Assembly (NCBI GenBank): GCA_036346275.1 | Contig: JAYEVK010000211.1 | Location: 62,001-126,000 of the forward strand | Reading direction: 5' to 3' | DNA: 64,000 bases | From: Otatea glauca | Taxonomy: Eukaryota; Streptophyta; Magnoliopsida; Poales; Poaceae | Shown: piece after piece, positions 10,917 to 23,055 of the stretch | How the letters are laid out: each line of letters starts with the position of its first letter | Position numbering within the stretch: position 1 is the stretch's first letter | Translations under genes and position numbers: made by a program | The notes under the pieces: model-generated | What the model was told of the DNA's origin: nothing | Databases searched by the model: none | The model's input: only the letters and a program-made list of their open reading frames with translations

Positions 10917-12085
10917 GAATATAAGGTACTAGGGGTGGTGAACAAACGTGGTGGAAAAAGTGCTAGACAGCTGGATCCTTTCATATCTGCTCCCTTAAAG
11001 CTCGAAGAATTTGGGAGCACAGGTAGCACTAACTCATTGTTTTCATGGAAGGTCCCGGAAATTCTAAAATTGCCTTTAGGCTCTCCCGCGGGCTCTTTTG
11101 CAAAAAAACTCTCGTGATTTCGTAAATTCGTGTCCAACTTCGGACCAGGCCCTTTTAGAAAAAAAATCATCATGGTTCTAGAAAATTGCATTCAAACTTG
11201 GACCATGCCTTTTTGCAAAAAAATTCTCGTGGTTCTGAAAAATTGCGTCCAGCACTAGACCAAAATTTGCTCGGTGCAGTGTAGTGCGCTGCTATACGTA
11301 GTTTCCCTTATTAGAACGCAAGACTATTGCATACGATGAAACTCTGTAGTGTCCATAGATATTCGTTTCAGTGTTGTCAACCAGAATATCAAGTAAAACA
11401 TTAAAATAAAGTTCTAATGTACAATGAACTAGCTGAATACAACATAACCTCTTGTGGGGGTCCGGATTTGATTTTCAACAGAATTGAATTCCCAACGCGT
11501 GCAGAAAACATTTTTTATGGGATGTCTTCGAAGGTACAACAAGCATAAAATACAGGTTAAGGGAAGCTATCCTCTGCCCTGGTTCTTTAAAGGCGCAGTG
11601 TGCCTTAGGCCTTAGCTAGCTGTGATCTGAGCCATCCAAGGGAAGTGAAGCGTCCAGATTGCTCTAGGCCTCTGGCCAATCCTTAGCGCATGAGAAGGCA
11701 GACTATCCTCCAGTTGAATGTGGCACAGAATGGACAGGTACGACTCGTCCCCTTTATTTTCCCACATCCATAAAGATAAGCATGTCTACTTCTACTGTGA
11801 TGCGTTAAATATCTGATTGCAGAACATATTATAGATTCCATGGGCATAAAACTTTGGTCCACTCTGTCTGGATGATCCTATCATATCAGTCCATCAGGAT
11901 GTGGCGATCTGGCCTGGTGATACTCTGAATGAATCACGGATTCCTGGCTAAAGCAACTCGGTAAATTTGCCAAAGATAATGTTTTGTAAAGCATAAAGAT
12001 GTCTTTACTACTCTCCTACTTAAATGCTAATATGATGAATTGGAGAAAGCACCTTTACTTACCTACTGGCTCCCACAAAAAGGAA
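10917..12085. other. Gap between LTR and CACTA, no gene recognised
   Basis: Mixed-composition sequence with short ORFs only. Three staggered, similar segments occur between about 11060 and 11260 (a TTTTGCAAAAAAA run, then TCTCGTG or CATGGTTCT, then a TCGTCC-like GTCCAACTTCGGACCA motif), which looks like a degenerate tandem repeat of about 60-65 bp. I see no transposon ends other than the CACTA boundary at 12086. Confidence 0.5.
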
Positions 12086-12099
12086 CACTACTACAGAAA

Positions 12100-12470
12100 A
12101 ACTTATCACAAACCGTTCGGAACCGTCATCACAGACGGTTTTCCGAACCATCTGTAACCATATGTCAGTGATGTTACGGCATATCACAGACAGTTTAGAA
12201 ACCGTCTGTGATAGAAGATATCACAGACGGTTTAAAACTAAAACCGTTTGTGATATCATAAAATCACAGACGGTTTTTGATTAAAAACCGTCTGTGATGT
12301 GATGATATCACAGACGGTTTTTGTTTGAAACCATCTATTACATCATTACATCACAGACCGTTTTTAATAAAAACCGTCTGTGATTTTATGATATCACAGA
12401 CGGTTTTAGTTTTAAACCGTCTGTTACATCTTTACATCATAGACCATTTTTAATTAAAAACTGTCCGTGA
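12100..12470. repeat. Left subterminal array of the CACTA element
   Basis: About seven inverted pairs of CACAGACGGTTTT and AAAACCGTCTGTGA, each pair spanning roughly 35-45 bp and capable of forming a hairpin. In En/Spm such subterminal repeats are the binding sites of the element-encoded TnpA-type protein; by analogy that is their likely job here. Some copies have C-to-T changes (CATCTGT, CATAGACC). Confidence 0.9.
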
Positions 12471-12838
12471 TAAGACTTCCAACAGACAACTATTTTTCTA
12501 TTTATTGGCTAGCCTCAGGAAATGCTAGCCACGCCCTCTGGAAAAAAGCAGATTACAGAATAACTAAACTCACGTTACAAACATTACAACCATTTCAGAT
12601 TACAAGCATTACATCCAATTCATCAATCAACTCAGATTACATCATAGCGCGAAGCATATTACATATAGATTAATATTGCACGACACATCTCTTTCAAAAA
12701 TGAACTTAGATATATTAACCAAATGTAACTCAATACCATTAACCAATTAATAGAATACACAACTACAATTTACAAATCCACAACACAAGTTTGACAATTA
12801 ACCCAAATGGTAATTCAGAAAAAATACAACTCCTCAAG

Positions 12839-15749
12839 TTATAAGGCAGCGTGGAACTCGCCTTTTTCGTTTATGACTTGACTGAGCAAGAAGGCACAAA
12901 TCTGTCCTCGAATTCGCTCCAGATCGGCCTCTTCCAATGCAGTTGTTACCTGATTGGGTGTTTTCTTAGTGACAAGGAGTTCCATATTGTGGCAAACGTA
13001 AAATCCACAACGGTTATTTCCCTTTCCCTGCTGGTGGCACTGCAAATATAGATTTGGTTAGTTCCAGAATCATTATTACATAGTTTACATAGGATTATTG
13101 TGTATAGCGGATACCAGAAACTTAAAATTGTGATTCAGCTTCACCCTGTCCTTGCCAGAAGGCCCTCCATAAGCTTTGTACACTTTGAACGCGCTACGTG
13201 ATTGCAAGAGGTTAGCCTCAGCTATTCCAGGAGAAACATACACGTTGAACAACCTACATGACCATGTTATCTTTGGAGGAAACGTGATTAATTACCTGGT
13301 GATTAATTTTGCGATAGGCTGTAAGTCGTGGCTGCCACTCTGTAAGGAATCATGGTAAATAACCCAATTCGTCGATGGATGAATTACAATGAGAACCCAG
13401 TGAAACCTACACAGGTATGTCGGCATAGTCAATTAACAAAACAGAGTTGCGAGCATAGTGCAAATCAAACTAGCACTTACCCTGGGTTGTGGGGTAAAAG
13501 TATGAACTCTTTATCTTTTTTAGCTGACAAGGCCTCTCCGACGTATTTATCGACAAATAATAAATCTTTGTCCATTGTTTGCTTGGAGACTGTGTGGGTC
13601 CAGGAAACACACCGGTTGTTCCTTCTATCTCGCTTCACGGATCATGTATCTAAATATACGAAAGCATTGAGTCATATATATATATATATGATTTTTATCG
13701 GTATTACACGAATGTAGACTGTGAATGCACACACTTACAATGTCCAGCATCTCAAAAGCGTGGCGTCGAGGGCGTCGAGGTTGAAGACGTCAAAAAGGTC
13801 CTTGAAGTCGGTTGTGAAGAATCCCCCTCATGACTCGTTGAATAAATGCTCAGGCTTGAAACTGACCGAGATACTCGTTATGCGGTCTTGCACTGGCTTT
13901 TTAGCTTGTTCCATGTACCAATTCTGTAATCTAACGCAAGCCATAAAAAGGTTCTTCATGCGCTCTCTTGTTACAAAAGGCTCTCCTAGCTGGTATACTC
14001 GGGCCAGCGGGACAATTGGATAGTCCAATTTCTTCGTGATCTGCTTCGCTTTGCCTTTGACTTGTTTTCTGCCATAAGGAGTCTTCACGGGAGACGAGTG
14101 GGCACCATCCCACTGAATGTCCTTTGATGCAGGGGGCACGGGAGCCGATTTGGTGCCCTGCTGAGGTGCAGCAGATGAGTCAGGCAGTTGGGGAAGCTCT
14201 GGTGATGGAGGACGGGCATCCAGGGAGATGTTGTGCTGGGCCACTGGATAAGAGTGCAAATGGCGTCCCCCAGTGTCACAATCTCGTCGTTTGGGGGCAT
14301 CGGTAGTGGGACGGTCTTGAAATTATCATTTACACCATCCACACTAACCTTCATGAATCACGGTGCCACAAGGGTGCCGTGCACCAGCACCCTTTCAATA
14401 AACGGATACGCGACCCCCGAAGCAGCCGGAATAAGAATGGCACCATGGATAAGTCTCACTTGGAGAGTGCACCGCGTGGCCACCTACATAACGGTACACA
14501 ATTAGCTACTGCGTCCAATAGCTATTTGTATGGAGCATTCAAGACATATATATAAGTACCTTGATGTCACAGACAGGAAATTTACCATGTTCATCTGTGG
14601 GAGTGGCGGACACACAGTTGCTCTTTTTGGTAGTGGGGCTGATTTGCCCACATACATCTAGGACTTGCGCAAGCTGATTATTGAGCCTTTCCTCGAGGCT
14701 TCTTATCTTATTATTGAATTCTTCTCTTAGTCTTTCCTCAATCCTTTGTACCAGTTGTTCCTCTCGCTCTGCTTTGGTTCTCTTCCTACTCCGGTATTTG
14801 TCTGAGTCGTTTGGAAATCCCGACTTCCAGGGGATAAAAACCCCCTTGCCTCGCATGCAACCAGGGTGTTCCTTGTTTCCCAAGGCTGTGGAGAGTACAT
14901 CTTTCTCTCTGTCTAGCAAAAAAGTGCCCTCGGAAGATTGTGTACTCAACGCTACCTGTAAGATCCCGAAAAGTTATTTCACTTACGAAATTACAGACTA
15001 ATTACGTACAAAATTGGAAGTCCGATATCTTACCATGCGTTGGCAGACTTCCTCGTCCGCGGGGTTTGTAAAGGAGACGGTGCCGGAAGACATGGCACTT
15101 GACCTTGCTCTCAGCCAGTCTCTGGCGCATCGGTCAAAGATACATGCAAATGGCACACAGGCCTCCTCGTCCTCCCTCTCCCATTGGTCCCTCTTCCCGC
15201 TGCACCCAGCAGCATGCCAAGTCCGTGGGGGTGGGTGCTCCTTGCCTGCAAGGCCTTGTGGGCTGCACTTTGACGCACGAATTCGTCCGTCGTCTTCGCC
15301 TCAACAAAATTTTGCCATACATCCTCAGCAATGAACCCGTACTTAGAGAAGGGAGTCCTATCCTTATTGACATATTCCTTGATAAGTGTGCTCTTGAAAT
15401 TCTTCCACACCTTTCCCACCACTAGCAGTGCATACCGTCGCACTAAGCTCACAAAGTCTTCTGGGATATCAAACGAAGACATAATTTCTGTCACCAAGTC
15501 ATTGCGGCTCTCATCAGTTAGTGACTTCTAGGATGGACAGGTGATGGGGACCCGTTCCTATGCGACTATCCCGCACAATGTCCTAAATGCATTCATCGCC
15601 TTTCTTGGTTCGGTGGGGGCCCCATCCTTTCGATCAACTGCCGTGATGGTATATCGTTCCTTGGGCCTTTTATTTGCTCCTCTTGGACCTCGAGGAGGCT
15701 TTCTTTTCGATGACTCATCACATCCTTGAGACGACGAATGAGGGGACAC
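12839..15749 (-). pseudogene. CACTA second gene: Transposase_24 - DUF8039 - Ulp1-type protease
   Basis: The minus strand carries, in order: RPKERYTITAVD and VWKNFKSTLIKEYVNK with FVEAKTTDEFVRQSAAHKA (Transposase_24, 15749-15111); a Lys/Glu/Arg-rich coiled coil (ERLREEFNNKIRSLEERLN, about 14949-14539); a DUF8039 segment with PPNDEIVTLGD (about 14354-14230); a linker with YPIVPLARVYQLGEPFV; and a C48/Ulp1 domain. The protease part keeps the His (FHWVLIVI, about 13410), the Asp (VIYHDSL) and the Cys (NNRCGFYVC), ending GQICAFLLSQVI...GEFHAAL at 12839. An intron separates KLNHNFKF from CHQQGKGNN (about 13040-13110). Two TAG stops near 15559 and 15532 replace probable Gln and Trp codons. Ulp1-type domains cleave SUMO-like proteins in other contexts; their role in CACTA elements is unknown. 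The first coding exon may lie further upstream, toward 16880. Confidence 0.85.
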
Positions 15750-15944
15750 TATGTTGCAATCTAGGCTGTTTGTCGTGGCTCAACAGGAAAGAAAAGTATT
15801 CAAACATGGAAGGCTACCAATTGATGGCTGCTTTTATTTAATGGGTACAAAGGTAGTATATATATTAGACCCTTAAGCTTATTCGTGTGTCAATCTTTAG
15901 AGTTGAGACTCAAACTCAAATTATGTTCAAATTGTGTGATGCAA

Positions 15945-16008
15945 GGTTAAGAGAAGGTAAGTTAAGAGAAGCAAATTTAAGACAAGGTAGATTAAGAGAA
16001 TTAGTATT
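15945..16008. repeat. 15-16 bp tandem repeat (GTTAAGAGAAG-type), about 4 copies
   Basis: Units GGTTAAGAGAAGGTAA, GTTAAGAGAAGCAAA, TTTAAGACAAGGTAG and ATTAAGAGAATTAG follow one another inside the non-coding 5' part of the second CACTA gene, probably in an intron. Confidence 0.7.
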
Positions 16009-16089
16009 GCTTACAAGTGACAACATACAAAACAATTCATGATATTTTAGTTATAAGTTCTCAGAAGAACAAACAAGCATTGAGAATTC

Positions 16090-16155
16090 ATTCATTCATG
16101 CGAGCATATCATTCATTCATTCATGAAATGAAATGAAATGAAATGAAATGAAAAG
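16090..16155. repeat. Microsatellite: ATTC run followed by GAAAT run
   Basis: Two interrupted runs of CATT/ATTC tetranucleotides are followed by about five GAAAT pentamers. It lies in non-coding sequence between the two CACTA genes. Confidence 0.9.
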
Positions 16156-16689
16156 CACATATATCATAAGCATAAAGACGGCTTAAAAATTGTGGACAGA
16201 TATATTTGTGTAATCATCAATATCGAACAACACATTACAGTAGCCATCATGGAGCATAATTGATATGTGGATTTGTAGTAATACAATTTTGATGGTACCC
16301 GGGGTAGAAGGTGGGGTGGTATGGATTTTTCCAACGCAATGTACGGAATCAAACAAGTGAAATAGAAGCAAACATTTTATCATTGCACATGATGGCTAGA
16401 GAAATGAAATGCCCATTTCATCATTCACACTCCTACACTTCGATTTTATTTCTCAACATAAACATATATTAACACAACATGATCGCAACTTTACTAAATT
16501 CATATCAGATTGAGGTTTATGATTAGGTGTTCCTGGGTACATAGAAAACCTACCTAATATGGTAAGATACAAGTTATTCTGACTACCATCACTAACAGCA
16601 ACATGCTATTTGGCAGAGAAAGACACACAATACAATTAAAAATCGATATCTTCTTACCAGAATTCCTTTACTAACCTGAAATCGATACG

Positions 16690-16890
16690 GCGAGGGGGCG
16701 GCGTTGAGGCGGCGTCGACAATGGGGAGGCGTCAGCGAGGGGGCGGTGTCGGCGATGGGGAGGCGCCGGCGAGGGGGCGGCGTCGGAATGGAAGACGAAG
16801 CGGGTGGGCTCGGGAGACAAAGCTATAGCTAGGGTTTTGAGCGCGTGAGTGGAGAATGAATGTTCTGCAAGAGTGGCCTTTTATAGGGTT
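16690..16890 (-). promoter_or_regulatory. Promoter and GC-rich 5' leader of the second CACTA gene
   Basis: Minus-strand TATA box CCTATAAAAGG at 16888-16877, followed by a leader containing three imperfect copies of a GC-rich unit of about 33 bp (GCGAGGGGGCGGCGTCGG type on the plus strand, 16690-16795). The TATA box faces the second gene and has the internal CGGTT array immediately upstream. Promoter call is from the TATA motif and position only. Confidence 0.6.
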
Positions 16891-16892
16891 TC

Positions 16893-17100
16893 CGATATCA
16901 CGCACGGTTCTAGTTTAGAACCGCTCGTTGTTAATAACATCACGCACGGTTCTTAAATAGAACCGCTCGTGATAGTATTTGCCATGACAGTTCTATATTA
17001 GAACCGCTCGTGATAGTATTTTATCGCAGACGGTTATGTATTAGAACCGTCTGTGATATAAAATATACCAAACGGTTCTATTATAGAACCGTCTGTGATG
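16893..17100. repeat. Internal array of CACTA subterminal-type inverted pairs
   Basis: Five hairpin pairs with a period of about 43 bp. The first three read TCACGCACGGTTC / GAACCGCTCGTGA, with the third left arm decayed. The last two read CAGACGGTT / GAACCGTCTGTGA, the same motif as the element ends. The array starts 5 bp upstream of the TATA box of the second gene and ends about 230 bp beyond the stop codon of the transposase gene. Either it is a promoter-proximal array bound by the element's own protein, or it is the remnant of a nested relative; no CACTA terminus is seen here. Confidence 0.85.
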
Positions 17101-17327
17101 AAGCATGACATAGACCTTCATTGCTGAGGTAAATCCAGAGTTTGGCCTTCTTGACATACAATCGATACTGGATAATGTATAATGTATATGAAATTGTAGA
17201 TGAAGCAATATCAGTAAAGGAAAGGAAACTATATTAAATAAATCAGATGCATATATACACAAAGTTGTTTTGAATTTCGAGCATCTCATTTCAAACAACT
17301 CTATTATCTTCTAGAGTGCACTTAAAA

Positions 17328-20300
17328 TCATAACTCTACTTGCTTATTCTTTTGTATAAAAATTAGTCCTTCATGATGATCGACGCATGTGTAGCTAGCT
17401 TCTTCGAGTTGTTCTTCTTGGACTATGATGCTCTTTCCGATAGGAGGCAACTCTTCAAATTGTTTGTATTCTTCCTCATCTACTACATTCTCTACTCCGA
17501 CAATTCTCCTTTTTCCCTAAAGAACTACATGTCTCTTCTTGTTAGACGGGTCGATTACATAGAATACTTGAACAGCTTGGTTAGAGAGTATGAATGGTTC
17601 ATCTTGGTATCCGACGCGTGCGAGGTCGACAGTAGTGACACTGTACTTGTCAACCTTCACGTGCTGGAGATGGACCCAACGACACCAAAATAAGGGGATC
17701 TTGAATAGTACATAGTCGAGCTCCCAAATCTCCTCTATGAACCCATAGTAGGACCTCCTCGTTGACCCAACGATGTTGAACGCATCTATGCGGACACCTC
17801 TGTTCTGGTTTGTGCTCTTCATATCCTGATCTCTCGTGTAAAATGTCTACCCATTTAAGTCGTATCCTTTCCATGTTACAACTATAAATGTTGGCCCTTT
17901 TTCCAACCACGTGAGCATATCACCTGATGAGGTCCCAGTGATGGGTCGCTCCTTCAGCCATCTGTTAAACTGAAGGTTATGCTATCTCGTGATCCAAGAC
18001 TCTTGCCGCGTCAGATTCTCTTGCCGTAGCTAGTGCTTATGCTCGTCGATGTACGGGGACACTACAACCATGTGATGCAAAACCATGAAATGAGCTTGAG
18101 CATAGGAAGCCGGATCAGGCATGATTGCTTTCCTTCCGATGGTCCCAATGCCCTGGAGTCTCCCCTCATGCCGAGATCGAGGCACACCTATTGGTTCGAC
18201 CTGAGCCATGTAATCGACGCAGAACTCTACGACTTCTTCGGTTGCATAACCTTCGACAATACTACCCTCCAGCCGAGATCGATTCCGTACATAGGACTTG
18301 AGAATTCCCATATACCTCTCGAATGGGTACATGCTACTTAGGAACACGAGCCCGCATATCTTTATCTCTATCACAAGGTGAACAAATAGATGGACCATGA
18401 TATCGAAAAACGACGAAGGAAAATACATCTCAAGATTACATAGAGTCATCACCACCTCAGCCTACAGTGCATCTAGTGCTTTGGGATCGATGACCTTCTG
18501 AGCAATTGTGTTAAAGAAATAACATAGCCTCGTGATTGTCTCCTGGGCCTTGATTGGTAAAATACTTCTAATTGCCATAGGGAGCATTTGTGTCATCAGC
18601 ACATGACAATCATGAGACTTCATACAAACTAATTTCAAATCTTGCATCGAAACAAGTCTCTTCATGTTAGAGGAGTAACCGGATGGAACTTTTACACCAT
18701 GCAAGCACCGCACGATTCGCCTTCTCGGCCTTAGACAAAGTGTAACAAGCAGGTTCGCAGTATGTTCGGCCTGTATCTGTCTCTTTCGGTGCTAACTTAG
18801 GTCTTATGCCCATATCGACCAAGTCAAGCCGTGCATTGATACTGTCCTTTGTTTTGCCTTTAATATTCATTAAGAGACCAATCAAGCTATCACGCATATT
18901 CTTCTCACGCATCACGCCGATGCAAAGGTCGAACTTCTAGGTGCTCCCAATAAGGTAGGTCCCAAAATATTGATCTCTTCTTCTACGTGCTCTTCTCACG
19001 GGACCTCGATTTACGTCCCTTTCCAAACGCAACATCCAATACTTAACCATATCATGAACATCTATCCCACTTAAAGGCTTTGGAGCGAACCATCTTCGTT
19101 CGTTCCATCGAATTGTTTTTTAATCTTGCGGTATGGGTGATTCCTCCGAAGGAACCTACGGTGATGCATGTAAACGGTTTTGCGTGAGTGATTCAGCCAC
19201 ACACTCTCGGTATTGTCTAAGCAGTGAGTGCAGGCTTTGGTTCTTTTTGTACTCTGGCCTGATAGGTTACCAAGGGCAAGGTAATCATTTATGGTGTAGA
19301 ACAAAAAGGCAGTGCAAAGTGAAGTTCTCTTGTTTGTACGCATCCCATACCTGTACCTCGGGAACCCATAGTGTTTTCAGATCTTCCACCAATGGTGCTA
19401 GGTACACATCAATATCGTTCCCAGGTTGTTTCGGTTCTTGGATAAGTACGGACAACAAAATGTACTTCCTCTTCATAGACAACCAAGGAGGAAGGTTGTA
19501 GATACAAAGATTCACGAGCCAAGTGCTATGTTGGCTGCTCATGTTACCGAAAGGGTTCATTCCATCTGTACTCAATCCAAACCTTATATTCCTCGGATCC
19601 TCACCGAATTCTTGAAACCTCCTATCTATGTTTCTCCACTGGATGGAATCAGCAGGGTGCCTTAGCATTCCATCGTTCTTACGCTCCTCCGAGTGCCAAC
19701 GCAACAGTTTTGCCTCATTTGGGTTCGCAAACAAACGCTTCAAACGAGGAATTATAGGCAGATACCATGCCACCTTAGCAGGAGGTTCTTTCATCACCTG
19801 GATGCCCTCGCTATCATCATCTGAATGACTCTTACGCTTGTACCGGGATGCGTTGCACACAGGACATATGTGCAAGTTTGCGTACTCTTAGCGGTATAGG
19901 ATACAGTCGTTCGGACATGCATGTATTCTTTCTACTTCCATTCCCAAGGGACAAAGAACCTTCTTAGCTTTGTAGGTAGTTGTCGGCAAATCGTTTCCCT
20001 CGGGAAGCATGTCCTCCAATAAACGTAACAGCGATGTGAAACTCTTGTCGGATCAACCGTTGCTTGCTTTCAATTTCAGCATTTCAAGCACGGATGACAA
20101 CCTTGTGTATTTCGATTTGAAGCTTGAGAACAAAGGTTTCTCCGAGTCCTCTATCAAGCCCCGAAATTTACCATATTCTCTATCATCACGGTTCCCTTCT
20201 ACATCGCGCAGCATCTGATTCAGATTATCTTCCTGCAACCTATCCTCATCGGAACCACAATCGATATGATCATCCGACATATCATTGACTTCGTCGACCA

Positions 20301-20569
20301 TGTTAATACTACCTGCTTCCTATATCTCCTGCTCTTCACCGTGACTGGTCCAACATGTATACCCCCTTTTGAAACCCCTCATAATCAAGTGTGCTTCGAT
20401 CTGCGTAAAGTTTCGAAACATCTTTAGATTCTCACAGTCAATGCACGGACAAGACATAAACTCACCCTTTATTAAACATATCCTCTTCTGCAGCTCTTCT
20501 AAAAGCGGAGACGCCATTAATGTACTCGGCACTCACACGGTTCTTAGTGTACATCCAGCTTCGGTCCAT
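17328..20569 (-). pseudogene. CACTA transposase (TnpD / Tnp2 family), degenerate
   Basis: The minus strand opens at ATG 20569 with MDRSWMYTKNRVSAEYINGV, the start of the transposase-associated domain (CPCIDCENL...HLIMRGFKRGYTCW). It continues through an acidic linker, LHICPVCNASRYKR, then the Tnp2 catalytic region (VAWYLPIIPRLKRLFANP, NIRFGLSTDGMNPFGNMSSQ, LVNLCIYNLPPWLSMKRKYI). After these come DSLIGLLMNIKGKTKD, CLHGVKVPSGYSSN, the DUF4218 block (FFDIMVHLFVHLVIEIK, MYPFERYMGILKSYVRNRSR) and the DUF4216 block (VDLARVGYQDEPFILSNQAV), and it ends about 17328. It once cut and rejoined the element ends. Damage includes a +1 frameshift near 20470, stops at 20053 and about 19885, a frameshift near 19310, and several more. 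Domain order and size match autonomous CACTA elements. A right-end subterminal array lies upstream, as expected for its promoter. Confidence 0.93.
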
Positions 20570-20639
20570 CTACGCCAAGCATATAACATTTAGTGTTAAA
20601 TATTAAAGTACACTAGGTGTCCTTATGCACACATTGCTA

Positions 20640-21300
20640 AATTATAACCAATTACTACCTTCGAACAAAACAAACAAATGCATCTACAAGCTAGATATCT
20701 AAACACAATCTTTAAATTAATTCTCTCTTTACCAAACTAGCTACCTAAATCTTATATATATATGTAATAATGCAGTTAGATTTAACCAATTCCTAACCTT
20801 TGATCACAAAGAACTTGCACATACATGGACCTACAAGCTAGCTAGCTAGATCTAAACAATCTTCAAATTCTCTCCTTACCAAGCTAGATCTTGAATATAA
20901 TATAATTACTCATTACTAAATTAACCTTAGATCAACAAGATCACATATGGATCTACAAGCTAGCTAGATCTAAACAATCTTCAAATTTCTCTTCTAAGTA
21001 ATATCTTGAATATAAAGCAATTAATTAGAATCTAAGAAATTATATACTAATTAACCTGCTTAAATATAGAAAAGAATAGTACATGGATCTACAAGCTACA
21101 TCTATATACAATTAATCTCTCTTCAAATTATCTCCTTACCAAGCTAGATCATGAATATAATGCAATTAAAACCCATTACTACCTTTATGTAGAAAGAACA
21201 CATGAATCTACAAGCTAAATCTAAAAAATCATCAAATTCTACCCTTACCAAGCTAGATCTTCAACATACTGCAATTAGACACCGTTACTAACCTTAGATA
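20640..21300. repeat. AT-rich tandem repeat, five copies of about 120-150 bp
   Basis: The core CTACAAGCTAG, followed by CTAGATCTAAACAATC, TTCAAATTCTC and ACCAAGCTAGATC, recurs starting near 20683, 20831, 20951, 21089 and 21207, with a trailing GAATATAATGCAATTA. It lies between the transposase ATG and the right subterminal array, i.e. in the 5' untranslated or first-intron region of the transposase gene. Confidence 0.8.
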
Positions 21301-21454
21301 ACCAAATCAAATGGATCCTCAATCACCCTTCAAAATCAACGGTCTTCTTTTACCAAATCGCCTCACAGCTGCACAGCCACAGTCAAATGAAAATAGATCC
21401 CGAAACCCTAAAATGCATCAAGTGGCTCGGGCCTCTGTATTATATATCGCTGAG

Positions 21455-21760
21455 AGATATCACAAACGGTTTTATAAAAAACCGTCAATGATAAACATAG
21501 TATTCCAGACGGTTTTATTATAAAACTGTCTAGGACAATACCTGATATTACAGACGGTTTTATAAAAAAACTGTCTGTCATATCTTCACAGACGGTTTTG
21601 AACTAAAACCGTCTGTAACATTGATGTATATCACTGACGGTTTTTTTAGAGTACCGTCTATGATAATGTCACTGACGGTTTCAATATAAAGCCGTCAGTG
21701 ATGTTAATCGTCACAGACGGGTTTGAGGAACCGTCTGTGATGTGGCGTCTAATATAAGCC
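21455..21760. repeat. Right subterminal array of the CACTA element
   Basis: About seven inverted pairs of CACAGACGGTTTT-type motifs with ACTGACGG variants, mirroring the left array and ending at the TIR at 21774. It sits upstream of the minus-strand transposase gene, so it is both a transposition site and, by analogy with En/Spm, a promoter-proximal regulatory array. Confidence 0.9.
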
Positions 21761-21774
21761 TTTCTGTAGTAGTG

Positions 21775-23055
21775 GAATTGACAAAAAAAAAAGGACCTGT
21801 AGGATATTAGTGCCTCATGATTTGTAGTTCCTTTGAAGATTGATATTGTTTACGGACAATTGACAGCAATTGGAGACTGTCAACCAGCTAACAGCTTTTT
21901 CATTGTTTATTAGAGTAACTATTAGTGGCAAGCTAACATAATTTTCACTGTTTTTTGGGCTAACTACTAGTCGCACATGAAGGATGAAGAGCATGTCAGC
22001 TGAGTAATTGGTTGCCCAACGAGAAAGCCAACGAAAATTGACTCAGCTCATCAGATTTCTTCAACACGTGGTTTTATCTATACCCTTTTATAATGCAACT
22101 AAGCATTCTTTTCTACGTCCACCCCAAATAATGCACCCCACTAGAGATGGCCCAATCTTTATGCACCCAGCAAAACATCCTCAGAAACTTGACTCCATCA
22201 AAATTAACCTCTCAGATCTTTCCTCAGCTTTACTTACCCACATCCGATGGCCATTGTTTAGTGTGTCTAATCATCCCTATGGCCCACAACAGACCTCCCT
22301 CACCTCCAGCATCATCTCAAGGAAAAGGAAACAAATATTCTGAAATTAAGGAAAAGGAAACAAACGTCCTAGAAAAAGAAAGGATCATACATTACGTGCT
22401 GGAAAAAAGAAACCGTGAGACGGGGCACTATACTTGTTACTGGTAGTCCGATGGTCTCGGGCCACCTATACATAAGGAAACAACAGCATCTGCCACCGCC
22501 CATACACCTTTGGCTTGTATTATGTCCCAATACTTGCCACCATTTTACTGCCCTCTGACAACAATAATAACCAAGCCTTTATCCAAAGCTAAGTTGTGGA
22601 GTAGGCTAAAACAGAAACCCAATCAAAATCAATAAAAAACCTAAACCTTCTATCATAAGTCATGCCCTCTGAAAATTCAATTATTCCTTTCCAACCACAA
22701 ACAACACAGCATGTCTGATGTATTTGAATCCATTGCTTATGCCTTTTCTGAATTGCAACAGCATCTGGAAACATATTGGAATTGGGCAGCATATTGTTGG
22801 ACCTAATTCGATTGCCAGTAGATTGAACAACACTAATCAATTACATTGACAAATACAACTTGACAACTATAGTGCTGCATTTCAAGTTCAGAATCCAATT
22901 ACAGCTTTTTTTGCAAATTTCACTACGATATATTTAGATAAGACCAGAAGATAAAACGAATACAAACAAGGTACAAGCTTATCCAACACTGGAACACTAA
23001 CCATGGTAAGCAGTGCCTTAATGTGGCAACCGATCAGTTCCATGTTGAAACAAAT
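21775..23055. other. 3' flank of the CIPK pseudogene, no gene seen
   Basis: AT-rich sequence without a convincing ORF on either strand. Read on the minus strand it follows the CIPK stop codon and could include its former 3' untranslated region. There is no poly-A run that would mark a processed copy; the longest nearby is seven bases at about 22912. Confidence 0.5.

Larger units (their letters stand above)
12086..21774 (-). mobile_element. Complete-ended CACTA (En/Spm) transposon, 9,689 bp
   Basis: The left end reads CACTACTACAGAAAAAC from 12086 and the right end is its inverted counterpart, TTTCTGTAGTAGTG, to 21774. The 3 bp direct repeat GAA flanks both sides (12083-12085 and 21775-21777), the CACTA target-duplication size. 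Both ends carry dense subterminal arrays of a CACAGACGGTTT motif in inverted pairs. Inside, on the minus strand, lie a TnpD/Tnp2 transposase gene (17328-20569) and a second gene with Transposase_24, DUF8039 and Ulp1 domains (12839-15749). Both are broken by stops and frameshifts, so the copy is probably immobile unless supplied in trans; the ends look usable. It inserted in the 3' flank of the CIPK pseudogene. Confidence 0.95.

Noticed and set aside
12100..12470. CRISPR-like array
   Set aside because: The spaced repeats are inverted pairs of a CACTA subterminal motif next to a CACTA terminus; no direct repeats with unique spacers, and the DNA is plant.
22589..22840. 83-codon minus-strand ORF downstream of CIPK
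   Set aside because: No domain, no continuity with CIPK, and it is in probable 3' untranslated or flanking DNA.
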